Shown here piece after piece: positions 18,004-27,196 of a stretch of 64,000 nt of DNA. The DNA is from Natronosalvus amylolyticus. GTDB taxonomy: Archaea > Halobacteriota > Halobacteria > Halobacteriales > Natrialbaceae. The position numbers and the translations under genes were made by a program. Where the stretch lies: positions 496,001 to 560,000 of the forward strand of contig NZ_CP101156.1 in NCBI RefSeq assembly GCF_024298845.1, written 5' to 3'. Each line of letters opens with the position of its first letter. Positions within the stretch are counted from its first letter, which is position 1. The notes beneath the pieces are model-generated. The model was not told the origin of the DNA, did not search any database, and saw nothing but the letters and a program-made list of their open reading frames with translations.

Positions 18004-19065
18004 ATGGCAACAGACGAGTTGCGTTCGACCGTCGAGCGCGTCGGTGACCGGTTCAATCTCGGCGAGTACGAGATTGATGCGTATCTGACGGTGCTCGCTC
18101 ACGGGCAACTCACCGCGAGCGAAATCGCTGATAGAACCGACATTCCACAACCACGGGTGTACGACACCGTTCGCAGTCTGAGCGACCGCGGACTGGTGGA
18201 ACTCCGGGAATCCCGCCCCATGAAAATCGTCGCTATCGATCCGGGGGAAGCCTTCGACGACGTTCAGGACGCCCTGACGGAGATGATCGACGAACTCGAG
18301 GCACGGTACACCGCTCCCGCGAGAGAAACCGAGGCGGTCTCACTGGTGAAATCTCGTTCGACTATTCTTCGCTATCTCGAGGAGATCATCGAAGGTGCCG
18401 AGTACGAACTGGCGCTCTCACTGACACCCGATCTCCTGGTTCGTTTTCGGGAGCAACTCGAGGCGGCGACGAAAAACAACGTCAGCGTGGATCTGATCGT
18501 GACGCCGGCATCGGAAGCCCCCAGCCCCGAGGAGTTCGATTACCTGTCGGTGGCGACGACTGCGCGCGCACGTCGAGGTATCACGACGCCCGTGATCGCC
18601 GTTGCGGATGGAAACTATTCGATGTACGCGACACAGAACGCGCTTCGAGACGACCAGGACCGATACGGCGTCATATTCAATCGCTCTGCGCTCGGATTCC
18701 TCGTTTCGGGCTTCTTCGGAACGGTGTTGTGGACCACAGCGGAACGGACCCTCGGCGAAAATGGGGTGGGTCGTCCATACCCCCGCAAGTACGCTTCTAT
18801 TCGCCGCTGTGTCAAAGATCTGATCGAGAGCGGCGGTGATGCCTACGCGACTATCGCTGGACGTGACGTCGAACAGGGCGGCTCACGGGTCGTCCAGGGC
18901 CGCGTCGTGGATGTCTCCTTCGAAATGAGTGAGGAAGTCGCCTCGATTACGCTCGAGACCGACAGCGGGACCGTGACCGTTGGTGGCCGTGTCGCCGCCA
19001 TCGAGGACATCGAAGCCCACGAAATCCTCATCGGGAAACACGAACCGCCAGCGCTCGAGGAATAA
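18004..19065 (+). CDS. trmB: TrmB sugar-responsive transcriptional regulator
   Basis: 353 residues. The N-terminal winged helix ([41 protein letters not shown], about 16-56) is followed by a coiled linker and a C-terminal sugar-binding domain with [29 protein letters not shown]. Length and the whole N-terminal half look like the Halobacterium TrmB that controls gluconeogenesis and glycolysis genes in response to glucose; orthology is my inference. An AT-rich TATA element (ATAATAAATGATTTA at 17963-17977) sits about 30 bases upstream of the ATG, suggesting a leaderless transcript. Confidence 0.87.
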   Translation: MATDELRSTVERVGDRFNLGEYEIDAYLTVLAHGQLTASEIADRTDIPQPRVYDTVRSLSDRGLVELRESRPMKIVAIDPGEAFDDVQDALTEMIDELEARYTAPARETEAVSLVKSRSTILRYLEEIIEGAEYELALSLTPDLLVRFREQLEAATKNNVSVDLIVTPASEAPSPEEFDYLSVATTARARRGITTPVIAVADGNYSMYATQNALRDDQDRYGVIFNRSALGFLVSGFFGTVLWTTAERTLGENGVGRPYPRKYASIRRCVKDLIESGGDAYATIAGRDVEQGGSRVVQGRVVDVSFEMSEEVASITLETDSGTVTVGGRVAAIEDIEAHEILIGKHEPPALEE

Positions 19066-19149
19066 GCACACCGAGTTCACTCCCGAACATGACGCTGCGA
19101 CATCAACACAGGAACAGACTTATCACGGTGTCGTCTCGAGACCCACAAA

Positions 19150-19293
19150 ATGCGCTATCCTGACGGTTCCTGTCGCGAGTGTGGGACACGTCTATTTGCC
19201 CATATCGATGGCGGCGTGCAGTGTCACAACTGCGGGCATCGAAGGCTTGCGAGTGATAGCGAGCGGCCTGTCGAGGATCGTTCACAGCATTGA
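19150..19293 (+). CDS. Tiny zinc-ribbon protein, 47 residues
   Basis: An ORF too short for usual thresholds, beginning ATG at 19150 and stopping TGA at 19291. The protein starts MRYPDGSCRECGTRLFAHID and continues with CHNCGHRRLASDSE, so two CxxC knuckles 16 residues apart form a rubredoxin-type ribbon. A TATA-like ACTTATCAC at 19118-19126 is about 28 bases upstream, as expected for a leaderless gene. It lies between trmB and tRNA-Leu on the same strand. Function unknown; similar micro-proteins are common in haloarchaea. Confidence 0.75.
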   Translation: MRYPDGSCRECGTRLFAHIDGGVQCHNCGHRRLASDSERPVEDRSQH

Positions 19294-19415
19294 GGGGGAT
19301 TTCACTAGAGCGTGGACGTTTGTGGCACCTGGCTCGCAGTTTCGGTGTCGCTCGAGAGAGCCCGTGAGGAAAATCGCAGGGTATTCAAACCACACCTGCA
19401 TATCTACGGGTGCGT

Positions 19416-19498
19416 GCGAGGGTAGCCAAGCGGCCAACGGCGGCGGACTCAAGATCCGCTCTCGTAGGAGTTCGTGGGTTCGATTCCCTCCCCTCGCA
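19416..19498 (+). tRNA. tRNA-Leu(CAA)
   Basis: An 83-base class II tRNA. Acceptor GCGAGGG pairs with CCCTCGC, with discriminator A at 19498. The anticodon arm is GCGGA-CTCAAGA-TCCGC with anticodon CAA. The variable arm TCTCGTAGGAGTTC is long, and the T arm GTGGG-TTCGATT-CCCTC has one mismatch. No CCA is encoded. Confidence 0.93.
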
Positions 19499-19712
19499 TC
19501 GTAGCACAGCGCATGCACGCGCTGGGCGAACATGCGGAAGGTCCTGCAGTAGCGATCTTCCCTCGCAAAGATTCTGCGGTGAACCAATCTCACGAGTTAC
19601 CAGTGTCTACCCAACCGACGTCTAAAGTTCTCAGTGTCCGCTACGTCGGTCGACCCCGATGGGACGAGCGAAACCGCCATCTCTTTGCCCGGTGGGTCAT
19701 CGAATACCATCA

Positions 19713-20534
19713 ATGACAATTCACGACGCGACTCCCGAATCGGGGACGCCGAGACACCGTTCGATGGCGGCTGCTCGAGCGGCCCAGGCTGGTGCTTCGG
19801 TTGCACTCGAGGCGTTTCGAACGGAGATTCCGGTCGAGACGAAAGGTGGGAAAACAGACGTCGTCACGCAGGCTGACCGTGACGCCCAGCGAGCAGTCAT
19901 CGAGGTGCTCCGTGAGTGGTATCCGGAGGACCCGATCGTCGGCGAGGAAGACGACGAGCGAAAAACCGTTCCAGCAGAGGGACCGGCATGGATCATCGAC
20001 CCTATCGATGGGACGAGCAACTTCGTCAGGGGAATGCGAACCTTCGGAACTGCTGTCGCCGCCGTCATTGACGGCGAACCCGTCGGATCGGCAGTCGTGT
20101 TGCCGGCGCTGGAAGACACCTATCGTGCGGGCCCGGCTGGCGTGACGAGAAACGGCGAACCAGTTTCGGTGAGCCGGCGAACGGACCCGGAAACCTGTGC
20201 GGTCTGTCCGACGATCTGGTGGGATTTCGACGAACGCGACCAGTACGCCCGTGCTGCTCAGGCTATCGTCGAACGCTTTGGCGACTTACGCCGGTTCGGG
20301 TGTGCACAGGCAGTATTGTCGAACGTGGCCGAGGGGGCACTCGATGGCGTGTTGACGAACGTGCGAGCGAATCCGTGGGACTCCGTCGCCGGCGTCCATC
20401 TCGTTCGAACGGCGGGCGGGACGGTGACCGACCTCCAGGGGGAGCCCTGGCGATATGATTCGACGGGACTCGTCGTCTCCAACGGTGAAATACACGAAGA
20501 CGTGTTGGCTGCTGCCCAGGAAATCGACGGCTGA
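19713..20534 (+). CDS. Inositol monophosphatase/FBPase-superfamily phosphatase
   Basis: 273 residues from ATG 19713. The lithium-sensitive phosphatase motifs are GEEDDE (about 82-87), WIIDPIDGTSNF (about 98-109) and WDSVAGVHLVRTAGG (about 231-245). It is a soluble Mg-dependent phosphatase, possibly acting on inositol-1-phosphate, fructose-1,6-bisphosphate or NADP. A second copy of this domain is fused to NAD kinase at 25311-27089, so the window holds two. Confidence 0.88.
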   Translation: MTIHDATPESGTPRHRSMAAARAAQAGASVALEAFRTEIPVETKGGKTDVVTQADRDAQRAVIEVLREWYPEDPIVGEEDDERKTVPAEGPAWIIDPIDGTSNFVRGMRTFGTAVAAVIDGEPVGSAVVLPALEDTYRAGPAGVTRNGEPVSVSRRTDPETCAVCPTIWWDFDERDQYARAAQAIVERFGDLRRFGCAQAVLSNVAEGALDGVLTNVRANPWDSVAGVHLVRTAGGTVTDLQGEPWRYDSTGLVVSNGEIHEDVLAAAQEIDG

Positions 20535-20663
20535 TAGCGTTCGTTGGCGTTTCACCCTCACTCGAGGTGGGTTCTTCGGACACAAGTGCTGCAACACGAA
20601 CCGTTTCTGGGCTGCGGCCGATGAGTACAGAAGTATTTTGAGGCATCTCCACGCAAAATCGAT

Positions 20664-21140
20664 ATGGAACTCGATGACACGGACCGGGAAATTCTTCGGT
20701 TGCTCCAGGAAAACGCCCGGATCCCGTTTAGCGAAATCGCCAGACAGATTGAGATGTCGAGTGCGACGGTCCACGACCGGGTCAACCGAATGGAGTCCGC
20801 CGGCGTCATCACGGGATATCATGCACAGGTCGACCCGAAAGCAATCGGTCTCGGTATCTCTGCAATCGTCGGATTACGGGTCGAACAGGGTCGAGAGCAG
20901 GATACGCTCGAGCGTCTAACCGACATTCCTGGCGTGCAGGAGGTCCATCTCACGACCGGCGAGTGGGACGTCATGATGCGCGTCTATGCCGACGATGCCG
21001 ACGCACTTCGGGAACTCATGTTCGATCAGATCGCCCAGATGGATGGATTCTCTCGTTCTCAGACGATGGTTATTCTCGGGACGACCTACGAGAACGAGGT
21101 GTTGCCAGTCGGAACGGACGACGAACCGTTCGAAGCCTGA
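20664..21140 (+). CDS. Lrp/AsnC family transcriptional regulator
   Basis: 158 residues: an N-terminal winged helix starting MELDDTDREILRLLQENA with the recognition helix in SSATVHDRVNRMESAGVI, then the RAM ligand domain (ISAIVGLRVEQGREQD, LTTGEWDVMMRVYADD). The TATA-like AGTATTTTG at 20632-20640 lies about 27 bases before the ATG, fitting leaderless transcription. The target genes are not apparent. Confidence 0.9.
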   Translation: MELDDTDREILRLLQENARIPFSEIARQIEMSSATVHDRVNRMESAGVITGYHAQVDPKAIGLGISAIVGLRVEQGREQDTLERLTDIPGVQEVHLTTGEWDVMMRVYADDADALRELMFDQIAQMDGFSRSQTMVILGTTYENEVLPVGTDDEPFEA

Positions 21141-21331
21141 GGGTTCACGATCTGTTCAAAAAGGTTGATACGGACCCTACGACGGGGGTATTATCCGCTC
21201 GAGCAGGGAGTTCGTTTTTTCGATCGTTCCGGATTCGGGTGTTTTTGTCTGGTACCTTCGGAAATTTCTCGCGGCGTGCTGACTCGAAGAAACCGGAAGC
21301 GGTAAGCGATAACCCGAGAGGAATGTAGGGT

Positions 21332-22450
21332 ATGGAAGCGTACATCGAACGCTACGGTGCGGGTCGGGTCTGGCTCGCGGTCGTCGGTGCCCTCGCGACG
21401 GCGGTCGTACTCGCCGCTATCGCCTTCCCAGAGCGGGTATACCGTGACATCATCTGGCAGTATTACTGGGGACCGGTCGTTGCAGACGCCCAGAACTACT
21501 CGTGTATCGCGTGGAACGATGGCACAGAGGTACCTTGTGGGCCGGATACGACTGGTCCTGAAGCCAGCCCCGGATACACATGGCAGTCGTATGCTGGCTA
21601 CATCCCGACGCTGATAATCATGCTGGTTGGCATCATCATTTTGCTCCAGCGGCTAGCCATCGACCGCTTTCGAGCCGCGTTTTACGGACTCTTTCCGTTC
21701 ATGCTGTTCGGTGGGGCACTCCGAACGGTCGAAGACGCAAACGTCCGCTCGCTGGTCGAAACCGGTGAGGTCGCTATTGCACTTCCCTGGGTTGCGCTCT
21801 TGATCAGCCCCTTTATTTACGGCACGGTGTTCGTGATCGCCCTCGTCGCACTCGTGATTTCCATCTGGTTAGATCGGAACGACTACGTCTCGGGATACGA
21901 GTACCCCCTGGCGGGGATCGGTACCGTCGCGCTGGCAGTTACGCTCGTCTATCTGGGCTACTTCGCTGCCACACACGAGACAGCAGGATTCTATCCTGCG
22001 ATCTCGATCATCACGCTCGTCGGTGCGACAGTCATTACCGCAGTGACCTACGTCGCTATCGATCGCTTCGCGCCGTCGCTACACGAGGGGACGAAGTATA
22101 TGGGTGCGGTGGTTATCTGGGCACACAGCGTAGACGGCATCGCGAACGTCATCGGCCTCGACTGGGCCTCGTCGTTCGGACTCGAGGGCTACAGCCCAAA
22201 ACACCCGGTGAACGAGTGGATCGTTAACACGACGGGGTCCGTCCTCCCGCAGTCGGTCGCCGAGATTACTGGGGTCGCCTGGCCGTTCCTGTTCGTCAAA
22301 GTCGCGGCAGCCGTCTTTATTCTCTGGGTGTTCGATAAGGCGATCTTCGAGGAAAGCCCGATGTACGCTATTCTGTTGCTGATAACCGTGGTCGCCGTCG
22401 GCCTCGGGCCAGGAACGCGTGATATGCTTCGTGCAACCTTCGGGATCTGA
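21332..22450 (+). CDS. DUF63 family membrane protein
   Basis: 372 residues, about eight or nine membrane segments. Family-like pieces include an N-terminal [14 protein letters not shown] stretch and [15 protein letters not shown], both conserved in the archaeal DUF63 family. Charged residues within the membrane (D, E and R near TVEDA, and HSVDGIAN) suggest a channel or enzyme active site. No function is known for the family. The palindromic element follows the stop by about 24 bases. Confidence 0.82.
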   Translation: MEAYIERYGAGRVWLAVVGALATAVVLAAIAFPERVYRDIIWQYYWGPVVADAQNYSCIAWNDGTEVPCGPDTTGPEASPGYTWQSYAGYIPTLIIMLVGIIILLQRLAIDRFRAAFYGLFPFMLFGGALRTVEDANVRSLVETGEVAIALPWVALLISPFIYGTVFVIALVALVISIWLDRNDYVSGYEYPLAGIGTVALAVTLVYLGYFAATHETAGFYPAISIITLVGATVITAVTYVAIDRFAPSLHEGTKYMGAVVIWAHSVDGIANVIGLDWASSFGLEGYSPKHPVNEWIVNTTGSVLPQSVAEITGVAWPFLFVKVAAAVFILWVFDKAIFEESPMYAILLLITVVAVGLGPGTRDMLRATFGI

Positions 22451-22473
22451 TCCAGCTCTCGCTCGTTTTATAC

Positions 22474-22557
22474 TATAGTAGCTATTGAAAGTCAGTGCAC
22501 ACCATATCGTAAGCGGGCGTCGGGATAGGTGTGTACATCGTTTCAATTGCTACTATA
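22474..22557 (+). repeat. Palindromic 84-bp element, copy A (MITE-like)
   Basis: Arms begin GTAGCTATTGAAA and end TTTCAATTGCTAC; the inverted repeats run about 26 bases each with a few mismatches, around a less conserved centre. Three other copies are at 40559, 54078 and 60772. It is intergenic, in the gap between the DUF63 gene and the convergent TrmB-like regulator. Confidence 0.85.
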
Positions 22558-22636
22558 CCGTCGGACAGATACTTTGATATACTGTCACCGGGACCGGCCT
22601 CCGGTAAATCTAGCAACCGTTCTGTCCGACGGTATA
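22554..22636 (+). repeat. 83-bp element with perfect 16-bp inverted ends (second family)
   Basis: Left end TATACCGTCGGACAGA (22554-22569) and right end TCTGTCCGACGGTATA (22621-22636) are exact inverted repeats with a 51-base centre. The first four bases (TATA) are the last four of copy A, so the two elements abut or nest. Confidence 0.8.
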
Positions 22637-22805
22637 TATCGGACTGATTCGTGGACCTATCGAAACACTCGAGTAGGGACAACTCCGCTCGAGGGGGTCA
22701 GGACGCGGACGAACCGCTAACAGCCCTCTCGAGCATGCAGTTACCGCTTCGAGTAATATCCTGGAACCGGTCCAAACGCTAGTCGAGATGCCGTTTCTTC
22801 TCACT

Positions 22806-23600
22806 TCAAATCGCGTTCATTGGCCCCGACCGTCGCCAGATTTCATCGAAACTCGAGGCGAGATCTTTGGCTATCGTTTCGTCTCGGAAATTGATAACGG
22901 CGAGCAGTTCGTCGGCGTGAATTGGGTTTTGCATCTCGAGACAGACTTCGGTTTCATCGATAACGATGAATCGCTCCGCAGGAACCACATCTGCCTGTCG
23001 GACACGGACGCCAGCCTGGATGAGTTGCTGTAATTTCCCGGTGTCATCAGCGAGTTCGGCCCCCAACAGTTGGACGTCACAGTCAGCACGCGCCTGCTCG
23101 TCCAGTCGTTTGACGACCGAATCTCGGATATCCGGCCCGAGTTCGATGTCGTCGACGAGAATTCGAATCGAGTGACTCGCGGAATCGAATCGCTCGAGTA
23201 AGAGGTCTCTGGCGGCCTCGTCGTGAAACGCGCTGGTGGCAAACTGGTCGACGGCCCCCCGTTCGTCAAGCTCGGTCAGTGTTTGTCGAGCGCTCGAGGC
23301 AGTCTGTTCGTACGCACTGCGTTTGGTCTCGAGTTCGGTCGTTCGACGCTCGAGGAGACGGTCGATTGCAACCGATGGCTGGACGTGGGTATAGGTGCGC
23401 GGACGACCGTCGTCCGACCTGATCAGTGACCGGTCGTCGAGTGAGTTGAGTACGTCGTAGATTCGACCCAGCGGGACATCGGCTTCGGTCGCAACATCGT
23501 CGGCAGTCATGACGCCGTTTTCAACGAGTGCCACGTACGCCCGCGCCTCGTAACTCGAGAGTCCAAGGGATGTTAATTTGTCGACGTAATCGGCGTCCAT
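22806..23600 (-). CDS. TrmB-family transcriptional regulator (second copy type)
   Basis: 264 residues from ATG 23600. Winged helix: VDKLTSLGLSSYEARAYVALVENGVMTADDVATEADVPLGRIYDVLNSL (about 5-53), with the recognition helix PLGRIYDVLNSL. A coiled stretch and a phospholipase-D-like fold with SIRILVDDIELG follow, lacking catalytic HxK, as in TrmB-type regulators. It lacks the extra C-terminal domain of the 353-residue TrmB. Unknown inducer; there is no neighbouring target gene. Confidence 0.85.
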   Translation of the reverse strand: MDADYVDKLTSLGLSSYEARAYVALVENGVMTADDVATEADVPLGRIYDVLNSLDDRSLIRSDDGRPRTYTHVQPSVAIDRLLERRTTELETKRSAYEQTASSARQTLTELDERGAVDQFATSAFHDEAARDLLLERFDSASHSIRILVDDIELGPDIRDSVVKRLDEQARADCDVQLLGAELADDTGKLQQLIQAGVRVRQADVVPAERFIVIDETEVCLEMQNPIHADELLAVINFRDETIAKDLASSFDEIWRRSGPMNAI

Positions 23601-23824
23601 ATCCCAGCTCACGGTGGGTGTGATCAATTACCTTGGGATTTCTCTCGGCAAAATCATCCGCCATCAACAGTTATCGTTGTAAGTAAACTATCTATCTGCA
23701 AGTGAGTACAGTGCTGGATTCAAGTATGCGATAATTGTTTGGGATGGTAATGGGTCAACACCGATTCCCCTTGCTCGTCGAGCTGGATTGAAAGAGTTAA
23801 TCGGCGTCGGTAGCAAGAGCACCT

Positions 23825-24682
23825 ATGAGTGGTGATGGGTGGTTCGCCGGGACACAGGACGAGCGCCTCGAGCGAATTCGCCATGGATCGGCCGCCAAGC
23901 CAGCTAATTGGCCGACATTAGCTGTCGAATCGGCAAGCGATATCGAAGACGAGACGACGTATTACGACCGGCTCCACGAGGCAACCGTTTCCGCGACCCG
24001 CGCGGCAGTCCAGACTCGCGAACGAGCCGACGACAACCAACTGATTCACGCAATCAGATCGCTCGAGGATTGCCGTCGCACGGCGAACGAACTGGCCGAA
24101 CGGCTGTCTGAGTGGGGTGGAACGGTCGATCCGGAGGCTGGAGCTGGCATCGACTACGCGAAGCAACTGGTCGAAGAGCCACCAGCCGATGGGCCGGAAC
24201 CGATGCTATCGCTTGCAGGGCGCGTCGTCGACCTGGCCCACCAGGCCGAGGAGCTTGAAGCGTACGTCGAACGGCAAGCACCGGTGGTCGCACCGAACCT
24301 CTCTGCACTCGCCGGACCCGTCCTCGCCGCGAGACTCCTGTCACTTACAGGCAGTCTCGAGTCCCTCGCGAAGAAACCCAGTGGGACCGTGCAGGTTCTC
24401 GGCGCCGAAGAGGCGCTGTTCGCCCACCTCAGAGGCCACGCCCCGTCCCCCAAACACGGAATCATTTTCACTCACGAAGCGGTTCGTGGGACGCGTCTGG
24501 AAGACCGTGGATCGGCGGCTCGAGCCCTCGCCGGGAAACTCGCTATCGCTGCGCGCATCGACCACTACTCGGGTGAGTACCGTCCCGAACTTGAGGCGGA
24601 ATTCGAGGAACGGATGGCGACGATTCGCGCTCGAGCGGACGAAGGCGACGATAAAACCGAAAATGGTGATTCTCATGCCTGA
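23825..24682 (+). CDS. nop5: Nop5/Nop56 family C/D-box guide RNP scaffold
   Basis: 285 residues. The C-terminal Nop domain has APNLSALAGPVLAARLLSL (about 157-175) and KKPSGTVQVLGAEEALFAHLRG (about 182-203), the RNA and L7Ae contact surface; HGIIFTHEAV is also typical. The N-terminal domain is shorter than in most archaea, as in other haloarchaea. Nop5 bridges L7Ae-bound C/D box RNA to fibrillarin in the cytoplasm. It overlaps the flpA start by 8 bases, indicating translational coupling. Confidence 0.93.
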   Translation: MSGDGWFAGTQDERLERIRHGSAAKPANWPTLAVESASDIEDETTYYDRLHEATVSATRAAVQTRERADDNQLIHAIRSLEDCRRTANELAERLSEWGGTVDPEAGAGIDYAKQLVEEPPADGPEPMLSLAGRVVDLAHQAEELEAYVERQAPVVAPNLSALAGPVLAARLLSLTGSLESLAKKPSGTVQVLGAEEALFAHLRGHAPSPKHGIIFTHEAVRGTRLEDRGSAARALAGKLAIAARIDHYSGEYRPELEAEFEERMATIRARADEGDDKTENGDSHA

Positions 24683-25310
24683 GCTGCCAGCAGGCGTCGA
24701 GCGTCGCTCGTTCGATGGTGTCGAACGACTCGCGACGCGGGGTGAACCCGTGTATGGGGAACCGACTGCGGACGGGTGGCGTGCCTGGAACCCCGACCGG
24801 TCGAAACTCGGTGCCATGTTCGAACTCGGCATGGATACCGGGCTCGAGGGAGGCGAAACCGTCCTCTACCTCGGAGCGGCCAACGGCACGACCGTGAGTC
24901 ACGTGGCGGACTTTGCCGGTCCGACCTACGCGGTCGAGTTCTCTCCGCGTCCGACGCGGGACTTGCTGGAAGTTGCCGAACGTCGCTCGCGACTGTTCCC
25001 GTTGCTCAAAGACGCCAGAAAGCCCGACACCTACGCTCACATCGTTGAGGCAGACGTCGACGTCATCGTCCAGGACGTCGCGACCCGTGGACAGGCCGAC
25101 GTCGCCCTGCGGAACCGCAAATTCCTGGCCGAGGACGGTCGGCTGTTGCTCGCAATAAAAGCGAGAAGTGAAGACGTAACGGCGTCCCCAGAAAACGTCT
25201 TCTCTGCGGTTCGTGAGTCACTCGAGTCAGGCTACGAAATCCTCGATTCGCGGCGACTCGAGCCCCACCACACTGACCACCTGGGCATCGTTGCTCGCCC
25301 TCTCGAGTAA
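24675..25310 (+). CDS. flpA: Fibrillarin-like rRNA/tRNA 2'-O-methyltransferase
   Basis: 211 residues from ATG 24675. The SAM-binding motif I is VLYLGAANGTTVSHV (about 57-71), followed by YAVEFSPRP and motif VDVIVQDVATRGQAD. It methylates ribose 2'-hydroxyls guided by C/D box RNAs, with Nop5 and L7Ae. The stop meets the convergent NAD kinase stop at 25311 with no spacer. It shares an 8-base overlap with nop5. Confidence 0.95.
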   Translation: MPELPAGVERRSFDGVERLATRGEPVYGEPTADGWRAWNPDRSKLGAMFELGMDTGLEGGETVLYLGAANGTTVSHVADFAGPTYAVEFSPRPTRDLLEVAERRSRLFPLLKDARKPDTYAHIVEADVDVIVQDVATRGQADVALRNRKFLAEDGRLLLAIKARSEDVTASPENVFSAVRESLESGYEILDSRRLEPHHTDHLGIVARPLE

Positions 25311-27089
25311 TCACTCTCGAGAGTCGACGACGGCCGCGTCGAGGTGTGACTGTAACGCCGGATGAAGCACCCCGTTCGAACCGAGGAGTTCTTTTCGCGT
25401 GTCCATCTCGAGGTCGAACTCGAACGGGTTGCCGCGAGCATCGGTGATACGTGCGCCGGCCGCACGAGCGATGACGAGGCCGGCGGCGACGTCCCACGGG
25501 TAGGTGTCGAACTCCCAGACGGCATCGGCGCTACCGCGGGCGAGATAACAGAGATTCAACGCCGCGGCACCCAGTCGGCGGACGCCTCGAGTTTCCTGAT
25601 AGAAGTTCGCCAGAAACGAGCCGTCCGGGTCGTAACCGGACAGAAGCATGCTCTCCGGGAGGCGGTTCCGATCGGTCGTTGCAATCTGCCTGCCGTTTTG
25701 CCAGGCGGTTCCACCTTCGACGGCAGCGAATAACTCGTCTGTTTCTGGGACGTAAACCACTCCGAGGGTGGGTGTTCCTGAAACGACCAGTCCGATCGAG
25801 ATGGCGTAATTCGGATTTCCGTGTGCAAAGTTTCCGGTCCCATCCAGTGGGTCGATGACCCAGGTGTATGGAGTTCCGGACGCTCGATGGCCGCTTTCTT
25901 CCGAAAAGAGGCTGTGGTCGGGGAACTCGGCCCTAATAGCCGTCGTGATGATCCTATCTGCCTGCCGGTCGGCTTCCGTGATGATGTTCGCTTTGTCCGT
26001 TTTGAAGCCGACCGATTCCACCTGTCCGTGGAGTTCGCGTAAGGGTTCGCCAGCGCTGTGAGCCGCCTCGATGGCTATCTCGAGGGCATCGTCGATGGCA
26101 AAATCGGTCGGAAACGATGTTCGATCGAGCCCTGCCGTCATAGCGTCGACGTTGGGAACACCGCTACGGCTCGTTCCGTTCGGCTGAGCACGACTCGGTC
26201 GAATCCGGGGGACGTCAGCACGTAAGGGCCGCCCTTCGTCCGACCGAACGTCCCAGCCGAGTTTCTTCGTGATTGCCGTGAAGAAATGGTCGTCGTAACT
26301 GGTTCGGACGACGTAAGCCGGCGTTTCAGCTCCTGTGATCAGTACTTCTTCGTCTTCATTGACGGCCGTGTGAACGCGACCGCCGTCGACTTGCAACGTG
26401 GCGGGACCTTCCGTGTATATCCGGAGTTCCGTCGACGGTGCCATAACGACCGGCCGCACACCGAGTTGATGGGTGTGCAGTGGAACCAGCTGAATCGAGT
26501 GGTTGTTAACCGGATAGTGAATCGGCCCGTTGGCCGAGAGTGAAATTCCGGTCGACCCGGTGGGCGTCGAAACGGCCAGTCCGGTCCCTTCGAACTCCCC
26601 GACGTACTCGTCGTTGGCGAACACGTCGAGACGGGTTATCTTCCGGTCGATCGGGTTCTCCGGCGGCGCGTGCTCGAGCATGATCTCGTTGATCCCCGTC
26701 GCCTCGAGCCCGTCGGTTTCGACGCGAACTTGCTGGCGATTGTCGACAGCTGCACGGCCACGAAGGGCTTCTTCGAGTGCTGCCTCGAGGTCTTCCGGTT
26801 CGACGCGAGCCAGAAACGAGAGCGTGCCCGTATTGATGCCCAGAACTGGAACCCCGCGCGGAGCGAACGTCTTGATGCCCTCGAAAAACGTCCCGTCACC
26901 ACCGATTGTCAGGCCGAGCGTTGCCGTCCCCTCCTCGTAGACGTGTCCAATATCCGTACCGACGTCGACTGCTGACACCGAGAGATCGTATGCGGATGCA
27001 ATGGTCTCCAGTCGGTCGAGCACGTCCTCGCTGCCTGGGCTGACGACGGCGATCAGTTCCTCTGTCGTCGCCAATCTTCGGCCGTGCAT
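25311..27089 (-). CDS. Fused NAD kinase and inositol-monophosphatase-type phosphatase
   Basis: 592 residues from ATG 27089. The N-terminal NAD kinase (about 1-270) shows GGDGTFFEGI, the NEIML strand and STPTGSTGISLSANGP. A 30-50 residue linker is followed by a C-terminal IMPase domain with FSEESGHR, WVIDPLDGTGNF and YPWDVAAGLVIARAAGA. NADK makes NADP; the IMPase domain could remove its phosphate, as in the Methanocaldococcus MJ0917 fusion. There the order is phosphatase then kinase, so this is reversed. TATA-like ATTTATA at 27118-27124 (minus strand) supports the start. Confidence 0.9.
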   Translation of the reverse strand: MHGRRLATTEELIAVVSPGSEDVLDRLETIASAYDLSVSAVDVGTDIGHVYEEGTATLGLTIGGDGTFFEGIKTFAPRGVPVLGINTGTLSFLARVEPEDLEAALEEALRGRAAVDNRQQVRVETDGLEATGINEIMLEHAPPENPIDRKITRLDVFANDEYVGEFEGTGLAVSTPTGSTGISLSANGPIHYPVNNHSIQLVPLHTHQLGVRPVVMAPSTELRIYTEGPATLQVDGGRVHTAVNEDEEVLITGAETPAYVVRTSYDDHFFTAITKKLGWDVRSDEGRPLRADVPRIRPSRAQPNGTSRSGVPNVDAMTAGLDRTSFPTDFAIDDALEIAIEAAHSAGEPLRELHGQVESVGFKTDKANIITEADRQADRIITTAIRAEFPDHSLFSEESGHRASGTPYTWVIDPLDGTGNFAHGNPNYAISIGLVVSGTPTLGVVYVPETDELFAAVEGGTAWQNGRQIATTDRNRLPESMLLSGYDPDGSFLANFYQETRGVRRLGAAALNLCYLARGSADAVWEFDTYPWDVAAGLVIARAAGARITDARGNPFEFDLEMDTRKELLGSNGVLHPALQSHLDAAVVDSRE

Positions 27090-27117
27090 TTGTGTCGAAC
27101 TATCTTCGGGCTCACCG

Positions 27118-27124
27118 TATAAAT
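27118..27124 (-). promoter_or_regulatory. TATA box of the NAD kinase fusion gene
   Basis: On the minus strand the word is ATTTATA, centred about 32 bases from the start codon at 27089, giving a leader of at most a few bases. Confidence 0.6.
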
Positions 27125-27165
27125 CCACCTCGACACGCCGACACCTGCCTGCCGACTCCAAACCC

Positions 27166-27174
27166 TATTTAGTA
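27166..27174 (+). promoter_or_regulatory. TATA box of gshA
   Basis: TATTTAGTA centred 27 bases before the gshA ATG at 27197; a classical leaderless haloarchaeal promoter. It and the minus-strand box form a compact divergent promoter. Confidence 0.65.
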
Positions 27175-27196
27175 TCCGGGATACAATCCCCGAGCG

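Noticed and set aside
22079-22546. Frame beginning with MKRCTHLSRR in the 22.5 kb gap, and a related one at 54089
   Set aside because: Similarity comes only from the two copies of the palindromic element; they are shadows, not a gene family.
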